Shown here: positions 16,087 through 24,232 of the stretch, piece by piece
Numbering within the stretch: position 1 is the first letter of the stretch
Layout of the letters: each line of letters opens with the position of its first letter
Source: Oscillospiraceae bacterium
GTDB lineage: Bacteria > Bacillota > Clostridia > Oscillospirales > Ruminococcaceae
Direction of reading: 5' to 3'
Length of the DNA: 52,451 nt
NCBI GenBank assembly: GCA_017481565.1
Contig: JAFUOZ010000030.1
Location: forward strand, 1-52,451
The notes under the pieces: generated by a model
Told to the model about the DNA's origin: nothing
Databases searched by the model: none
What the model saw: the letters and a program-made list of their open reading frames with translations, nothing else
Position numbers and translations under genes: made by a program

Positions 16087-16749
16087 ATGAATATATCGGG
16101 AAAAAGCTTTAAGGCGGTTATTTTTGATCTGGACAATACTCTTGCAGACAGAAAATATGCCTTTGAAATGCATTCAAAAAAGCTGGCGGAGCTTTATCTT
16201 AAGGACAGAAGCAATGAAGAAAAGGAACAGTTCGTCCGCCGTATGATAGTGCTTGATAAAAACGGATATGCTCCTAAAAGTGAGGTATACGGTACTATAT
16301 GCAGGGAGTTTTCTCCCGACGGCACTCCCGATGAGCTTTTTTCAAAATGGCGGGAAAATGCCGCTTTATTTACACGGCAGGAGCCTTTTGCGGAGGAGAT
16401 ACTCATTTATCTTAAGGATAAATACAGGCTTTCTCTGCTGACAAACGGCTCTTTTAAAACTCAGTCGGTCAAGCTGGAAAGCGTGGGGCTCAGAAAATAT
16501 TTCGAAAGGGTCATTATTTCCGAGGAGACAGGCACCGAAAAGCCTGACAGGGAAATATATCTTCTTATATGCAGGGAAACGGGAGTTATGCCCGGGGAGG
16601 CATTATATATCGGAGATCATATGGAAAATGATGTGAAGGGTCCGCTCTCGGCGGGAATGTCTGCTGTGCTTTATGACAAATACGGCACATACAAGGGTGT
16701 ATATGAAAATACCGTTTCCTCTCTCAAGGAGCTTATGCTATACTTATAA
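16087..16749 (+). CDS. HAD superfamily hydrolase
   Basis: A 220-residue HAD-IA hydrolase. All four motifs are seen: VIFDLDNTLADR (nucleophile Asp near residue 14), LLTNGS near 120, a Lys in TGTEKPDREIY near 155 and YIGDHMENDVKG near 178. The helical cap lies between motifs I and II. Typical activities are phosphoglycolate or sugar-phosphate hydrolysis; no substrate is evident. CGGAGGG precedes the start and the stop is 18 bases before the PBP2 gene, so the two are probably co-transcribed. Confidence 0.85.
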   Translation: MNISGKSFKAVIFDLDNTLADRKYAFEMHSKKLAELYLKDRSNEEKEQFVRRMIVLDKNGYAPKSEVYGTICREFSPDGTPDELFSKWRENAALFTRQEPFAEEILIYLKDKYRLSLLTNGSFKTQSVKLESVGLRKYFERVIISEETGTEKPDREIYLLICRETGVMPGEALYIGDHMENDVKGPLSAGMSAVLYDKYGTYKGVYENTVSSLKELMLYL

Positions 16750-16767
16750 ATAAGGATAAATCTACCG

Positions 16768-19263
16768 ATGAAAGAAATTCTTGAAAAGCTAAGAGCTTAT
16801 TTTTTTGTTATACTTACTGTTGCTGCCGCTTGTCTCGGTTCTTATCGGCTTATGAAAATACAGATAGTTGACGGCGACAGCTATTTACAGAGGTCAAAGA
16901 CCGCTTCGGTAAGCAATCAGATAATCGACGCTCCCAGAGGGGAGATAGTTGACGCTGACAATGAACCTCTCGTAAGCAACAAATCCTGCTTCAATGTTAT
17001 TGTGAACAAGGCTTTTTTTCCCGCAAGCGATACGGAGAAAAACAGGATAATACTTGAAGCGGCGCTGCTTCTTGAAAATGAAGGCTGTACATGGCATGAT
17101 ATTCTGCCTGTTTCGGCGGAGCTTCCATTTCAGACCGACCCTACCCGTGAGGACAAGGTACTTGAACTGAGAAAGCATATCGGTGTTCAGATATATGCAA
17201 CGGCTGAACAGTGCATAAATGCCATGTGTGACAATTACAATATATCAGATGAATATTCGGACAGGGAAAAGCGTATTATTGCAGGTGTGAGATATACAAT
17301 GGATATGCGGAATTTTTCCGTTTCCAATACCTATATATTCGCTGAGGATATCTCAATGGAGACTGTAATAAGGCTTAAGGAAAGAAGCTTTGAGCTGGAC
17401 GGTATAGATGTTATTGAGGACGCTGTGCGTGTATACGGTCAGGGTGATGTTGTTCCTCATCTTATAGGAACTGTAGGTGCTATAGACGCCGATGAATATG
17501 CGGAGCTCAGCTCAAAGGGATATGCTCTTGACGATACTGTGGGAAAAAGCGGTATCGAGCTTGCTATGGAAAGTGTTCTGAGAGGTCACAAGGGCACAAG
17601 GACCATTGAAATGCTTGACGGTGAGGTGGCTGCCGATACAATATCAGATGAGGCTGTACCCGGAAATACGGTCAAGCTTACCATAGACAGCGATTATCAG
17701 AGAAATGTTCAGACGATCCTTGAAAATCATATTACATGGCTGCGTAATCAGACACTTCCCGATGCGGCAGGTACTGACGCAAATGCAGGCGCAATAGTGG
17801 TGCTGAACGCAAAAACGGGAGCGCTTCTTGCGGCGGCAACTGCTCCCACATATAATCTCAATGACTATATTGCTGATTATGCGGCGGTGGCAGGAGGGGA
17901 AAACTCGCCTCTTACGAACCGTGCAACGAATGCAAGATACCGTCCCGGCTCGACTTTTAAAACGGTCACCGCAACTGCGGCTCTTAACGAGGGGATAATA
18001 TCTCCATATACGGAAATAAACTGCAACAAGGTATACACCTACTGGGAGGATTACCGTCCCGAATGTACAGGCTGGCACGGACGCTTCAATGTGGTCTCGG
18101 CTCTGAGGGAATCCTGCAATATATTCTTCTATGAGACGGGACGGCTTACGGGGATAGATACCATAAAATATTATGCGGGTCTCTACGGTCTGGGCGGAGA
18201 GGCAGGTCTTGAAACGGGACGGGGCATAAACAGAGGTTATATCGCTTCTCCCGAAGTATTTGACGAGCTGGAGCTGGACTGGCAGGCAGGTAATATCGTA
18301 CAGGCGGCTATCGGACAGTCCGAAACTGCGGTAACCCCTTTACAGATGGCGGCTCAGGCTATGACCATAGCCAACAACGGTCTGCGCTTTGAAACTTATA
18401 TGGTGGACAGTGTATACACATATAATATGGAAGAGCTTGTTTCCAAGACACTGCCCTCACAGGCTGAATTTATCAAGGACAAGACAGGCTATACCTTCAG
18501 CACGATAAAGGAAGGAATGAAGCAGGCAGCGGCATTTTCGGAATATGCGTATCCCAAGCCCGCTGAAAAGGATTATTATCTGGGAGAATATCTGCTGACT
18601 GCACTTCCCCGTGAGGCTGCCATAAAGACAGGTACTCCGCAGATGACAACAGCCGATGACACAGGCTCGGCATTTATCGGGTTTTATCCTGCAGATGATC
18701 CGCAGATAGCCTTTGCAGGCTTTGTGGAGCATGGAGAATACTCAAAGTTTATGGTAAGACAGATCATCGAGGCATATTATGAAGAGGATTATTCCATAGA
18801 AAAGCTGGAGGGTGCTTCATATCCCGAATATACAGAGGAAACAGAAGAAACGGCGGAGGAGCAGGTTTATGAAGAGCAGGAGGAAGAATCGCGGGAAGAA
18901 ACTGACTACAGCTACTCTGAACCGAGCTATGAAAGCTATGAGGAAACGGCTTACGAAACAGAAGCTTATTCCGAAGAATATTCCGAAGCGGAAGAGACTG
19001 AGCCGATAACCGAGGAAGAAACTGAGATCTCCACCGAAGAAATAACAGTGAATGAAACGGAAACGTCGGCGGAGACCGTCACAGAGGTGCTTACAGAGAC
19101 GGAAGAGACGGAAACGGAGGTTATCACCGATGAAACTGAAATGCCTGAAGAAATATCCGAAGAGACAGAAACGGTAACGGAAATATCCGAAGAAACAGAG
19201 GTGTCTGATATTATTGTCACAGAGGACACGGAAGAAATAATATCTGACAGTGATATACAGTAA
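16768..19263 (+). CDS. class B penicillin-binding protein (PBP2 type)
   Basis: A peptidoglycan DD-transpeptidase of 831 residues. An N-terminal membrane anchor (about 10-28) precedes the dimerisation domain, starting QIVDGDSYLQR and DAPRGEIVDADNEPL. The transpeptidase motifs are RPGSTFK with catalytic Ser395, SCN at 449-451 and KTG at 620-622. The last ~140 residues are an extracellular Glu/Thr/Tyr-rich low-complexity tail, which ordinary PBP2 lacks. Order with MinD and methylglyoxal synthase matches the clostridial mre-PBP2-min-rodA-mgsA cluster, so an elongation-type PBP2 is likely, but a PbpA-type role cannot be excluded. Confidence 0.85.
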   Translation: MKEILEKLRAYFFVILTVAAACLGSYRLMKIQIVDGDSYLQRSKTASVSNQIIDAPRGEIVDADNEPLVSNKSCFNVIVNKAFFPASDTEKNRIILEAALLLENEGCTWHDILPVSAELPFQTDPTREDKVLELRKHIGVQIYATAEQCINAMCDNYNISDEYSDREKRIIAGVRYTMDMRNFSVSNTYIFAEDISMETVIRLKERSFELDGIDVIEDAVRVYGQGDVVPHLIGTVGAIDADEYAELSSKGYALDDTVGKSGIELAMESVLRGHKGTRTIEMLDGEVAADTISDEAVPGNTVKLTIDSDYQRNVQTILENHITWLRNQTLPDAAGTDANAGAIVVLNAKTGALLAAATAPTYNLNDYIADYAAVAGGENSPLTNRATNARYRPGSTFKTVTATAALNEGIISPYTEINCNKVYTYWEDYRPECTGWHGRFNVVSALRESCNIFFYETGRLTGIDTIKYYAGLYGLGGEAGLETGRGINRGYIASPEVFDELELDWQAGNIVQAAIGQSETAVTPLQMAAQAMTIANNGLRFETYMVDSVYTYNMEELVSKTLPSQAEFIKDKTGYTFSTIKEGMKQAAAFSEYAYPKPAEKDYYLGEYLLTALPREAAIKTGTPQMTTADDTGSAFIGFYPADDPQIAFAGFVEHGEYSKFMVRQIIEAYYEEDYSIEKLEGASYPEYTEETEETAEEQVYEEQEEESREETDYSYSEPSYESYEETAYETEAYSEEYSEAEETEPITEEETEISTEEITVNETETSAETVTEVLTETEETETEVITDETEMPEEISEETETVTEISEETEVSDIIVTEDTEEIISDSDIQ

Positions 19264-19346
19264 AATCTTTCTTGTGCATTTTAAACAACAAAACGCAAAG
19301 AAATAAAGCTAATATAACAAAATTGTGCAGAATGGGCAAAAATGCT

Positions 19347-19374
19347 TTGACTTTTTTTCTTTTTGTGGTAAAAT
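19347..19374 (+). promoter_or_regulatory. sigma-A promoter for minD
   Basis: TTGACT and TAAAAT with 16 bases between, about 120 bases before the minD start. The leader contains a GC-rich stretch GAGGGTATCCTCACCCTGA that can fold. Confidence 0.65.
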
Positions 19375-19494
19375 AGTAAGTAACCGATAATATATTAAGG
19401 AGGGTATCCTCACCCTGACGGGATCCGCAGTCCCCACAGGAGAATAAATAATATATTTGCAATTCTTTGAACGCTGCGGAGAAATGGAGCTGTC

Positions 19495-20241
19495 ATGTCA
19501 AAAATCATTGCTGTAACCTCAGGTAAGGGCGGAACAGGAAAATCATCTATCTGCTCGGAGCTTGGCTTTGCACTTGCAAAGCAGGGTCTCAGAACTCTGA
19601 TCATTGAGCTGGACTTCGGACTCAGATGTCTTGACATCATGCTTGGCGTTAAGGATGATATTACCTATGACCTTGGTTCTGTTCTCAAGGGTGAATGTGA
19701 TATCTACAAGGCTACCACTCAGGTACGCCTTGCTTCAAACTTAAGCATCGTCTGCGCACCCGAGGATCCTTTTGCCAAGGTTGACGCTGAAACTATCAAG
19801 AATATCTGTCAGGAAATGAGAAAGTATTACGAATACATAATCGTTGATACCTCGGCAGGTACTAACGAAAGCGTTTTCGATGTTGTTGAACAGTCTGACC
19901 TTATCCTTATCAATACAACTCCCGACCCTATCTGCGTAAGAGATGCAAGAACAATGTCCGATGAGTTCTATAAGAGAGGAAACAAGAAGCAGAGACTTAT
20001 CATCAACAAGGTAAATCCCGATATCTTCAAGGCTGACCTTATCGTTGACCTTGATGAGATCATCGATACTGTAGGTGTTCAGCTTATCGGTGTTATCCCC
20101 GATGACGACGCTGTTGTTATCGCTACAGGCAAGGGTCAGCCCCTTCCCTCAAACTCTCTTGCATTCAAGGCTTTTGACGCTATCTCAAAGAGGATCAAGG
20201 GTGAGGACGTTCCCCTTAGCTTCAAAATGCTTCTCGCATGA
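19495..20241 (+). CDS. minD: septum-site determining ATPase MinD (no membrane-targeting helix seen)
   Basis: A deviant Walker-A P-loop ATPase of 248 residues. GKGGTGKSS lies at 10-18 with both Lys residues, IELDFGLRCLDIMLGV near 38 corresponds to the MinD switch region, VDTSAG near 118 to the A' motif, and INKV near 163 and PDDDAV near 200 to the conserved C-terminal half. The usual C-terminal amphipathic Lys/Phe-rich membrane-targeting helix is absent: the protein ends VPLSFKMLLA. No minC or minE lies on either side. It may still position division with partners elsewhere, or it may have become a different cytosolic ParA-type switch. The start follows GGAG closely. Confidence 0.8.
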   Translation: MSKIIAVTSGKGGTGKSSICSELGFALAKQGLRTLIIELDFGLRCLDIMLGVKDDITYDLGSVLKGECDIYKATTQVRLASNLSIVCAPEDPFAKVDAETIKNICQEMRKYYEYIIVDTSAGTNESVFDVVEQSDLILINTTPDPICVRDARTMSDEFYKRGNKKQRLIINKVNPDIFKADLIVDLDEIIDTVGVQLIGVIPDDDAVVIATGKGQPLPSNSLAFKAFDAISKRIKGEDVPLSFKMLLA

Positions 20242-20409
20242 TCCCATGCGGCATAACACTATGTATAATCCCTGTCTGTGACATGAATAATGAACATTTA
20301 TCTAAACCTATACGCTTATTAACATAAAGATGAACCGACCTACAGAAAACAGGCAGAACGGCTCTGCTTTCCGTAATCTTTAAATTTGTGAAAGGGATGA
20401 ACTTACACC

Positions 20410-20814
20410 ATGAACATTGCACTAATCGCACATGATTCCAAAAAAGAACTGCTTGTACAGTTCTGTATTGCATACTGCGGTATTCTTTCCCGCCATAATC
20501 TGTGCGCAACAGGTACTACAGGAAAAATGGTGGCTCAGGCTACAGGATTAAACATTCAGCGTTACTTAAGCGGCTCACAGGGCGGCGCTCAGCAGATCGG
20601 CGCAAGAATTTCATGCAATGAGATCGACCTTCTGCTCTTTTTCAGAGATCCGCTTTCACCTAAACCCCACGAGCCCAATGATATGAATCTTCTCCGTCTC
20701 TGCGATGTACACAATATTCCTGTCGCTACAAATATCGCTACTGCCGAGGCTCTTATCCATGCTCTCGAAAGAGGTGACCTTGACTGGAGACAGATCGTTA
20801 ATCCAAACGAATAA
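20410..20814 (+). CDS. mgsA: methylglyoxal synthase
   Basis: MgsA converts dihydroxyacetone phosphate to methylglyoxal and phosphate, a bypass that releases phosphate when glycolytic intermediates build up. At 134 residues it has normal length. Visible are [12 protein letters not shown] at the N-terminus, CATGTTGKM near 36, the [14 protein letters not shown] phosphate-binding loop near 55, LLLFFRDP (catalytic Asp near 80) and [14 protein letters not shown] near 105. AAAGGGATG precedes the start. Its place after minD matches the clostridial cluster order. Confidence 0.92.
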   Translation: MNIALIAHDSKKELLVQFCIAYCGILSRHNLCATGTTGKMVAQATGLNIQRYLSGSQGGAQQIGARISCNEIDLLLFFRDPLSPKPHEPNDMNLLRLCDVHNIPVATNIATAEALIHALERGDLDWRQIVNPNE

Positions 20815-20842
20815 TATTTTCATTTTTATATATACTATACAG

Positions 20843-20870
20843 CCGACAAATGCCCTTTTGTCGGTTTTTC
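20843..20870 (+). terminator. rho-independent terminator after mgsA
   Basis: CCGACAAA-tgccct-TTTGTCGG followed by TTTTTCTTTTT. Confidence 0.85.
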
Positions 20871-20944
20871 TTTTTAATGCTATAAAGATTTTTATGTTAT
20901 ATCCGATATATATTTAAAGTATAATCGGAACGGAGGTTATTTAT

Positions 20945-21775
20945 ATGAATGTAAATGCAGTAAATAATTATCTTTATAATACAACAGGTGCGGCAAACGG
21001 CAGTCAGACAGTTATCCCCGGTGCTGTACAGAATAACGGGGACAGCGCTGCTTCGGGAAGCGTAAATACGGATATGTTTGAACATTCTTCAGACAAGACT
21101 GCTTCCGATATAGGTCTTTACTCCCCTGTTACATCGGCTGACGCTTTATTCTCCGCAAAGAATATAAAGGACGAGGATCTGCCTGAGGAGCTTCGGGGTC
21201 AGGGTACATATCATACCTACGACGAGCCTACCGTAAAGCAGCTGCTTGCGGATTCCGAAAAGAGAGTTCAGGAATTCAGGGACTGGGTATTCTCCGTTCT
21301 CGGTCTGCAGTCTCAGCATGAGACAAAGAAAATCTTTGACAAGGACGGAAACGAGCTTGTTCCCGATGAAAACGGCATGGTGGATCTGAGCAACGTTGAA
21401 GGCGTTGAGGAATTTGAATTCGATGATAAATACTGGGGTGCAGAGGCTACCGCTCAGCGTATCTTCGATATGGCAAAGGCCTTCGGCGGCGAAAATGAAG
21501 CTCTTCTCGGTCTTATGAAAAAGGCTGTTTATGCAGGCTTCGCTCAGGTTGAAGGATTATTCGGCGGTGAGGGCAGTCTCCCCGATGTATGCTATGAAAC
21601 AAAGGATAAATTCGATGAGCTTTTCAACAGCTACTGCAATGAGCTTTTCGGAAACAAGGACCAAACTCAGTCTGATATGGCAATAGCGGGAAGCAATCAG
21701 TCTGCTTCCGCAGATACAGACAGTGCCGATACAGCAGAGACCGTTCCCGAAGAGCAGGAAACAACTGATATTTAA
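20945..21775 (+). CDS. conserved hypothetical protein, DUF5610-like
   Basis: A 276-residue soluble protein with a disordered Asn/Ser/Gly N-terminus (MNVNAVNNYLYNTT), a helical middle (TVKQLLADSEKRVQEFRDW), a YWGAEATAQRIFDMAKAF block near 160, and GFAQVEGLFG...LPDVCYET near 200. This block order resembles a widespread Clostridia family, often with DUF5610 and sometimes wrongly labelled as a hydrogenase subunit, whose function is unknown. No signal peptide or membrane segment is seen. CGGAGG precedes the start. It is the first of four plus-strand genes that lead to the bactofilin, but it has its own terminator. Confidence 0.65.
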   Translation: MNVNAVNNYLYNTTGAANGSQTVIPGAVQNNGDSAASGSVNTDMFEHSSDKTASDIGLYSPVTSADALFSAKNIKDEDLPEELRGQGTYHTYDEPTVKQLLADSEKRVQEFRDWVFSVLGLQSQHETKKIFDKDGNELVPDENGMVDLSNVEGVEEFEFDDKYWGAEATAQRIFDMAKAFGGENEALLGLMKKAVYAGFAQVEGLFGGEGSLPDVCYETKDKFDELFNSYCNELFGNKDQTQSDMAIAGSNQSASADTDSADTAETVPEEQETTDI

Positions 21776-21781
21776 CTTTTT

Positions 21782-21815
21782 CCGCTGTATGAAGGCTTTT
21801 CATACAGCGGTTTTT
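21782..21815 (+). terminator. rho-independent terminator after the DUF5610-like gene
   Basis: CCGCTGTATGAA and TTCATACAGCGG form a 12-base stem, followed by TTTTT. Confidence 0.85.
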
Positions 21816-21899
21816 GACATATATTGCCTTATCAGGCAGAATTTATGGACTTTTTCTGTGTTTATGCAAAAAAAACCGATGATTTTTTCGTTAATTCTA

Positions 21900-21931
21900 T
21901 TGACAGAACAAGAAAAAAGGTGTATTATAAT
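21900..21931 (+). promoter_or_regulatory. sigma-A promoter for the NodB-like gene and bactofilin unit
   Basis: TTGACA at 21900 with TATTAT 17 bases later, overlapping a TATAAT at 21926. Confidence 0.7.
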
Positions 21932-22023
21932 ATAGAATGGATTATGGGGTATACTATACCTATGCCCTCTTATATATTCAATGTATAAACAGCCAATAAC
22001 AATGAACGGAGTGTTCAGCTGAT

Positions 22024-23157
22024 ATGTATTTCGGCAGTGTTAAATTTTTTAAACAATTAATATATTCCACAGTTATAGATTCGGTGGTGCTTACTGCTCT
22101 TCTTGCTCTTATTTTTGGTATAAAAAGTGCTGTTCCCGCAGAAAATATTCCTGTTGATCTTCCGCTGGATACGGAAAACTCCGATCCTGTCACTCCCGGC
22201 AGTGAGGATAAAAACGGATCGGACGGTCAGGAGAACGGTGAAGATTCCTCGGAAACAACTGCGGAAAGCACCGATACTTCCGTAACGGAAGCTCCCGTAA
22301 GTGAGACCGATACGGTTACTGAGGTTCCCGATGCAGATATGATAACCATCCCCAAGGACGCAACCATTGAGGATGTTTATGATATCCTTTCGGAAAACGG
22401 ATATACCGAAGAGCAGATAGTTTCCTGTATCTCGGACAACGGAGACGGTTATCTGAACGACTATATTCTTGACGCAGCAGAGCAGATCGCAAAGGAGGAA
22501 AAGATCAAATCAGATGCTCCCCTTTTCGATTCTCCCGTAAGCGTGGACAAGTATCCCGGATTGTACGGTGCGGCTTCGATAAATATTGAGGCTCCGGATA
22601 ATACGGTTTATCTTGTTATAGACGAATCACCCTCGAATCATACAAAGGATTTTCTTACTATTCTGGATAATACCGACACAAAGGCTGTGTTCCTTGCGGA
22701 TACTGATGATGACCTTTCCGCTTCGCAGCTTGAAAGGATCATTTCAGAAGGTCATTCTGTGGGAATTTCTGTCCGTGGCGGCTATGACAGCACCGATGAT
22801 TGTCTTGAAGCAGTAAATAACGCTTTTGAATGTATCCGTAATATGACAGGTACTAAGCCCGCTGTTATATACTGTCGGGAGGATATTTCCGATGAAGCGG
22901 CTGACGAGCTTGAAAGACGCGGATTTATCGTAAGCACTGATGTGATCTGCGGTGACAATGTTAAGGATTATTCCTGGAGCGGTATTTACAATAATTCGGT
23001 TAAAGCTGTTGATGAAAACAAAGGTCCATCAACACTTAAGCTTATGGGCGGCAACGATAACGCCGCTACCGTAATGACCGCTGAGGATATTATAAATCGT
23101 CTTAAGGAAAAGGGATACAGCTTCTCGCTTATGGGTGAGAACGTATCTGCTGACTAA
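22024..23157 (+). CDS. membrane-anchored NodB-fold protein with degenerate active site
   Basis: A 377-residue protein with one N-terminal membrane helix (about 12-35), a Thr/Glu/Asp-rich extracellular linker (40-105), a helical segment (TIEDVYDILSENGYTEEQI) and a C-terminal domain that follows polysaccharide deacetylase (NodB) order: VYLVIDESPS, TKAVFLAD, EGHSVGISV. In active enzymes the first motif is DDGP or similar and the third has a second His; here they read DESP and GHSVGIS, so metal binding is probably lost. It may bind glycan without cleaving it. GGAGTG precedes the start. The bactofilin gene follows within 60 bases. Confidence 0.65.
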   Translation: MYFGSVKFFKQLIYSTVIDSVVLTALLALIFGIKSAVPAENIPVDLPLDTENSDPVTPGSEDKNGSDGQENGEDSSETTAESTDTSVTEAPVSETDTVTEVPDADMITIPKDATIEDVYDILSENGYTEEQIVSCISDNGDGYLNDYILDAAEQIAKEEKIKSDAPLFDSPVSVDKYPGLYGAASINIEAPDNTVYLVIDESPSNHTKDFLTILDNTDTKAVFLADTDDDLSASQLERIISEGHSVGISVRGGYDSTDDCLEAVNNAFECIRNMTGTKPAVIYCREDISDEAADELERRGFIVSTDVICGDNVKDYSWSGIYNNSVKAVDENKGPSTLKLMGGNDNAATVMTAEDIINRLKEKGYSFSLMGENVSAD

Positions 23158-23215
23158 ACAGGAAAGGAGACGCTGTTATTTAAGCATATCGCTTATAAAC
23201 AGTCTGTATAATAAA

Positions 23216-24154
23216 ATGAGTCTTAAGGATAATTTCAATCAGGCAGTAAGAGAAATCAAGGACGGTCTCGTAGGAAAGAGACTTTCTGAGGAATCAAAAA
23301 AAAGCAGCAGTCTTGACGGTTTTCTCGGTCAGCAGGAATCGGTGCAGCCTTCTCAGGCGGCTTCAACTGCTCCCGAAGCTCCCGTAAGACCTGTTTCCGC
23401 GGCTTCGTCGGAGTCTTCTTATTCATCGTCGGCATCAGCTTCACCTTCGTATGCAGAAGCTGCTGCGGCTCAGAATATCAGAGAATATACACAGGCAGGT
23501 GCGGCTGCGGCTGCCGAAGCTTTTACAGCTGCTTCTGCGGCTTCTTCGGGTACATCGGGTTACGGAAGTGATCCTCTCGGTGCGGCAGGTTCATATACAC
23601 CTCCCCGTGCTCAGACACCTAAGGTCACTCCTCCCCCTATTCAGCCTAAGGGAAATGAACCCAGATCAACTCCTTATTATGAAAATGAGGAAACAACTGT
23701 TATTTCAAAGAATATCGTTGTAAACGGCGGTACTATCACAGGTTTTGCAAACGTTCATATTGACGGCGGCGTAAAGTGCGATGTAAGGATCACCAAGGAC
23801 GTAAGCGTTACAGGCAAGGTAGTAGGCGATATTGAATGTAACAATGCTGTTATGGCAGGCTCATCTGTACAGGGCAATGTTGCTTCAAAGGGTCAGCTGA
23901 GAATGGACAGAGACAGCGTTCTTCTGGGCGATATCGCATCTCAGTATCTTGATATGAACGGCAGGATCAAGGGTAATATTGACGTAAGCGGAAAGGCTGA
24001 ATTCAAGACCGACGCTGTTATTGTAGGCGATATCTCCGCTTCAACCATCACCGTACTTGACGGTGCTGTTATCAAGGGCTTCGTAAATACTACATTCCTG
24101 CAGGAATCTCAGGCAAATGTATTCCCCGACGCTATCACAGTTACAGAACAGTAA
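23216..24154 (+). CDS. bactofilin family cytoskeletal protein
   Basis: Bactofilins polymerise without nucleotide into filaments that scaffold cell-wall enzymes. The 312-residue product has an Ala/Ser/Pro-rich N-terminal region (about 1-160) and a C-terminal right-handed beta-helix domain (about 162-290) made of short repeats such as VDGGVKCDVRI, VTGKVVGDI, VQGNVASKG, LLGDIAS, IKGNIDV and VVGDIS. Starting at ATG 23216 gives MSLKDNFNQ, but no good ribosome site lies next to it; AAAGGAGA is 46 bases upstream, so an unusual start or leader is possible. It lies between the NodB-like and the repeat membrane protein genes, which suggests one envelope scaffold. Confidence 0.85.
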   Translation: MSLKDNFNQAVREIKDGLVGKRLSEESKKSSSLDGFLGQQESVQPSQAASTAPEAPVRPVSAASSESSYSSSASASPSYAEAAAAQNIREYTQAGAAAAAEAFTAASAASSGTSGYGSDPLGAAGSYTPPRAQTPKVTPPPIQPKGNEPRSTPYYENEETTVISKNIVVNGGTITGFANVHIDGGVKCDVRITKDVSVTGKVVGDIECNNAVMAGSSVQGNVASKGQLRMDRDSVLLGDIASQYLDMNGRIKGNIDVSGKAEFKTDAVIVGDISASTITVLDGAVIKGFVNTTFLQESQANVFPDAITVTEQ

Positions 24155-24232
24155 TTATTTACGGTATATCCCTTAAGAAGTATATACTAATTTTTCAGAT
24201 ATATAAAGAAATTGTGGAAGGAAGTAGAAAAA

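Noticed and set aside
18966..19229. Ser/Val-rich minus-strand frame opposite the PBP2 tail
   Set aside because: Antisense of the Glu/Thr-rich low-complexity tail; composition is a mirror of it.
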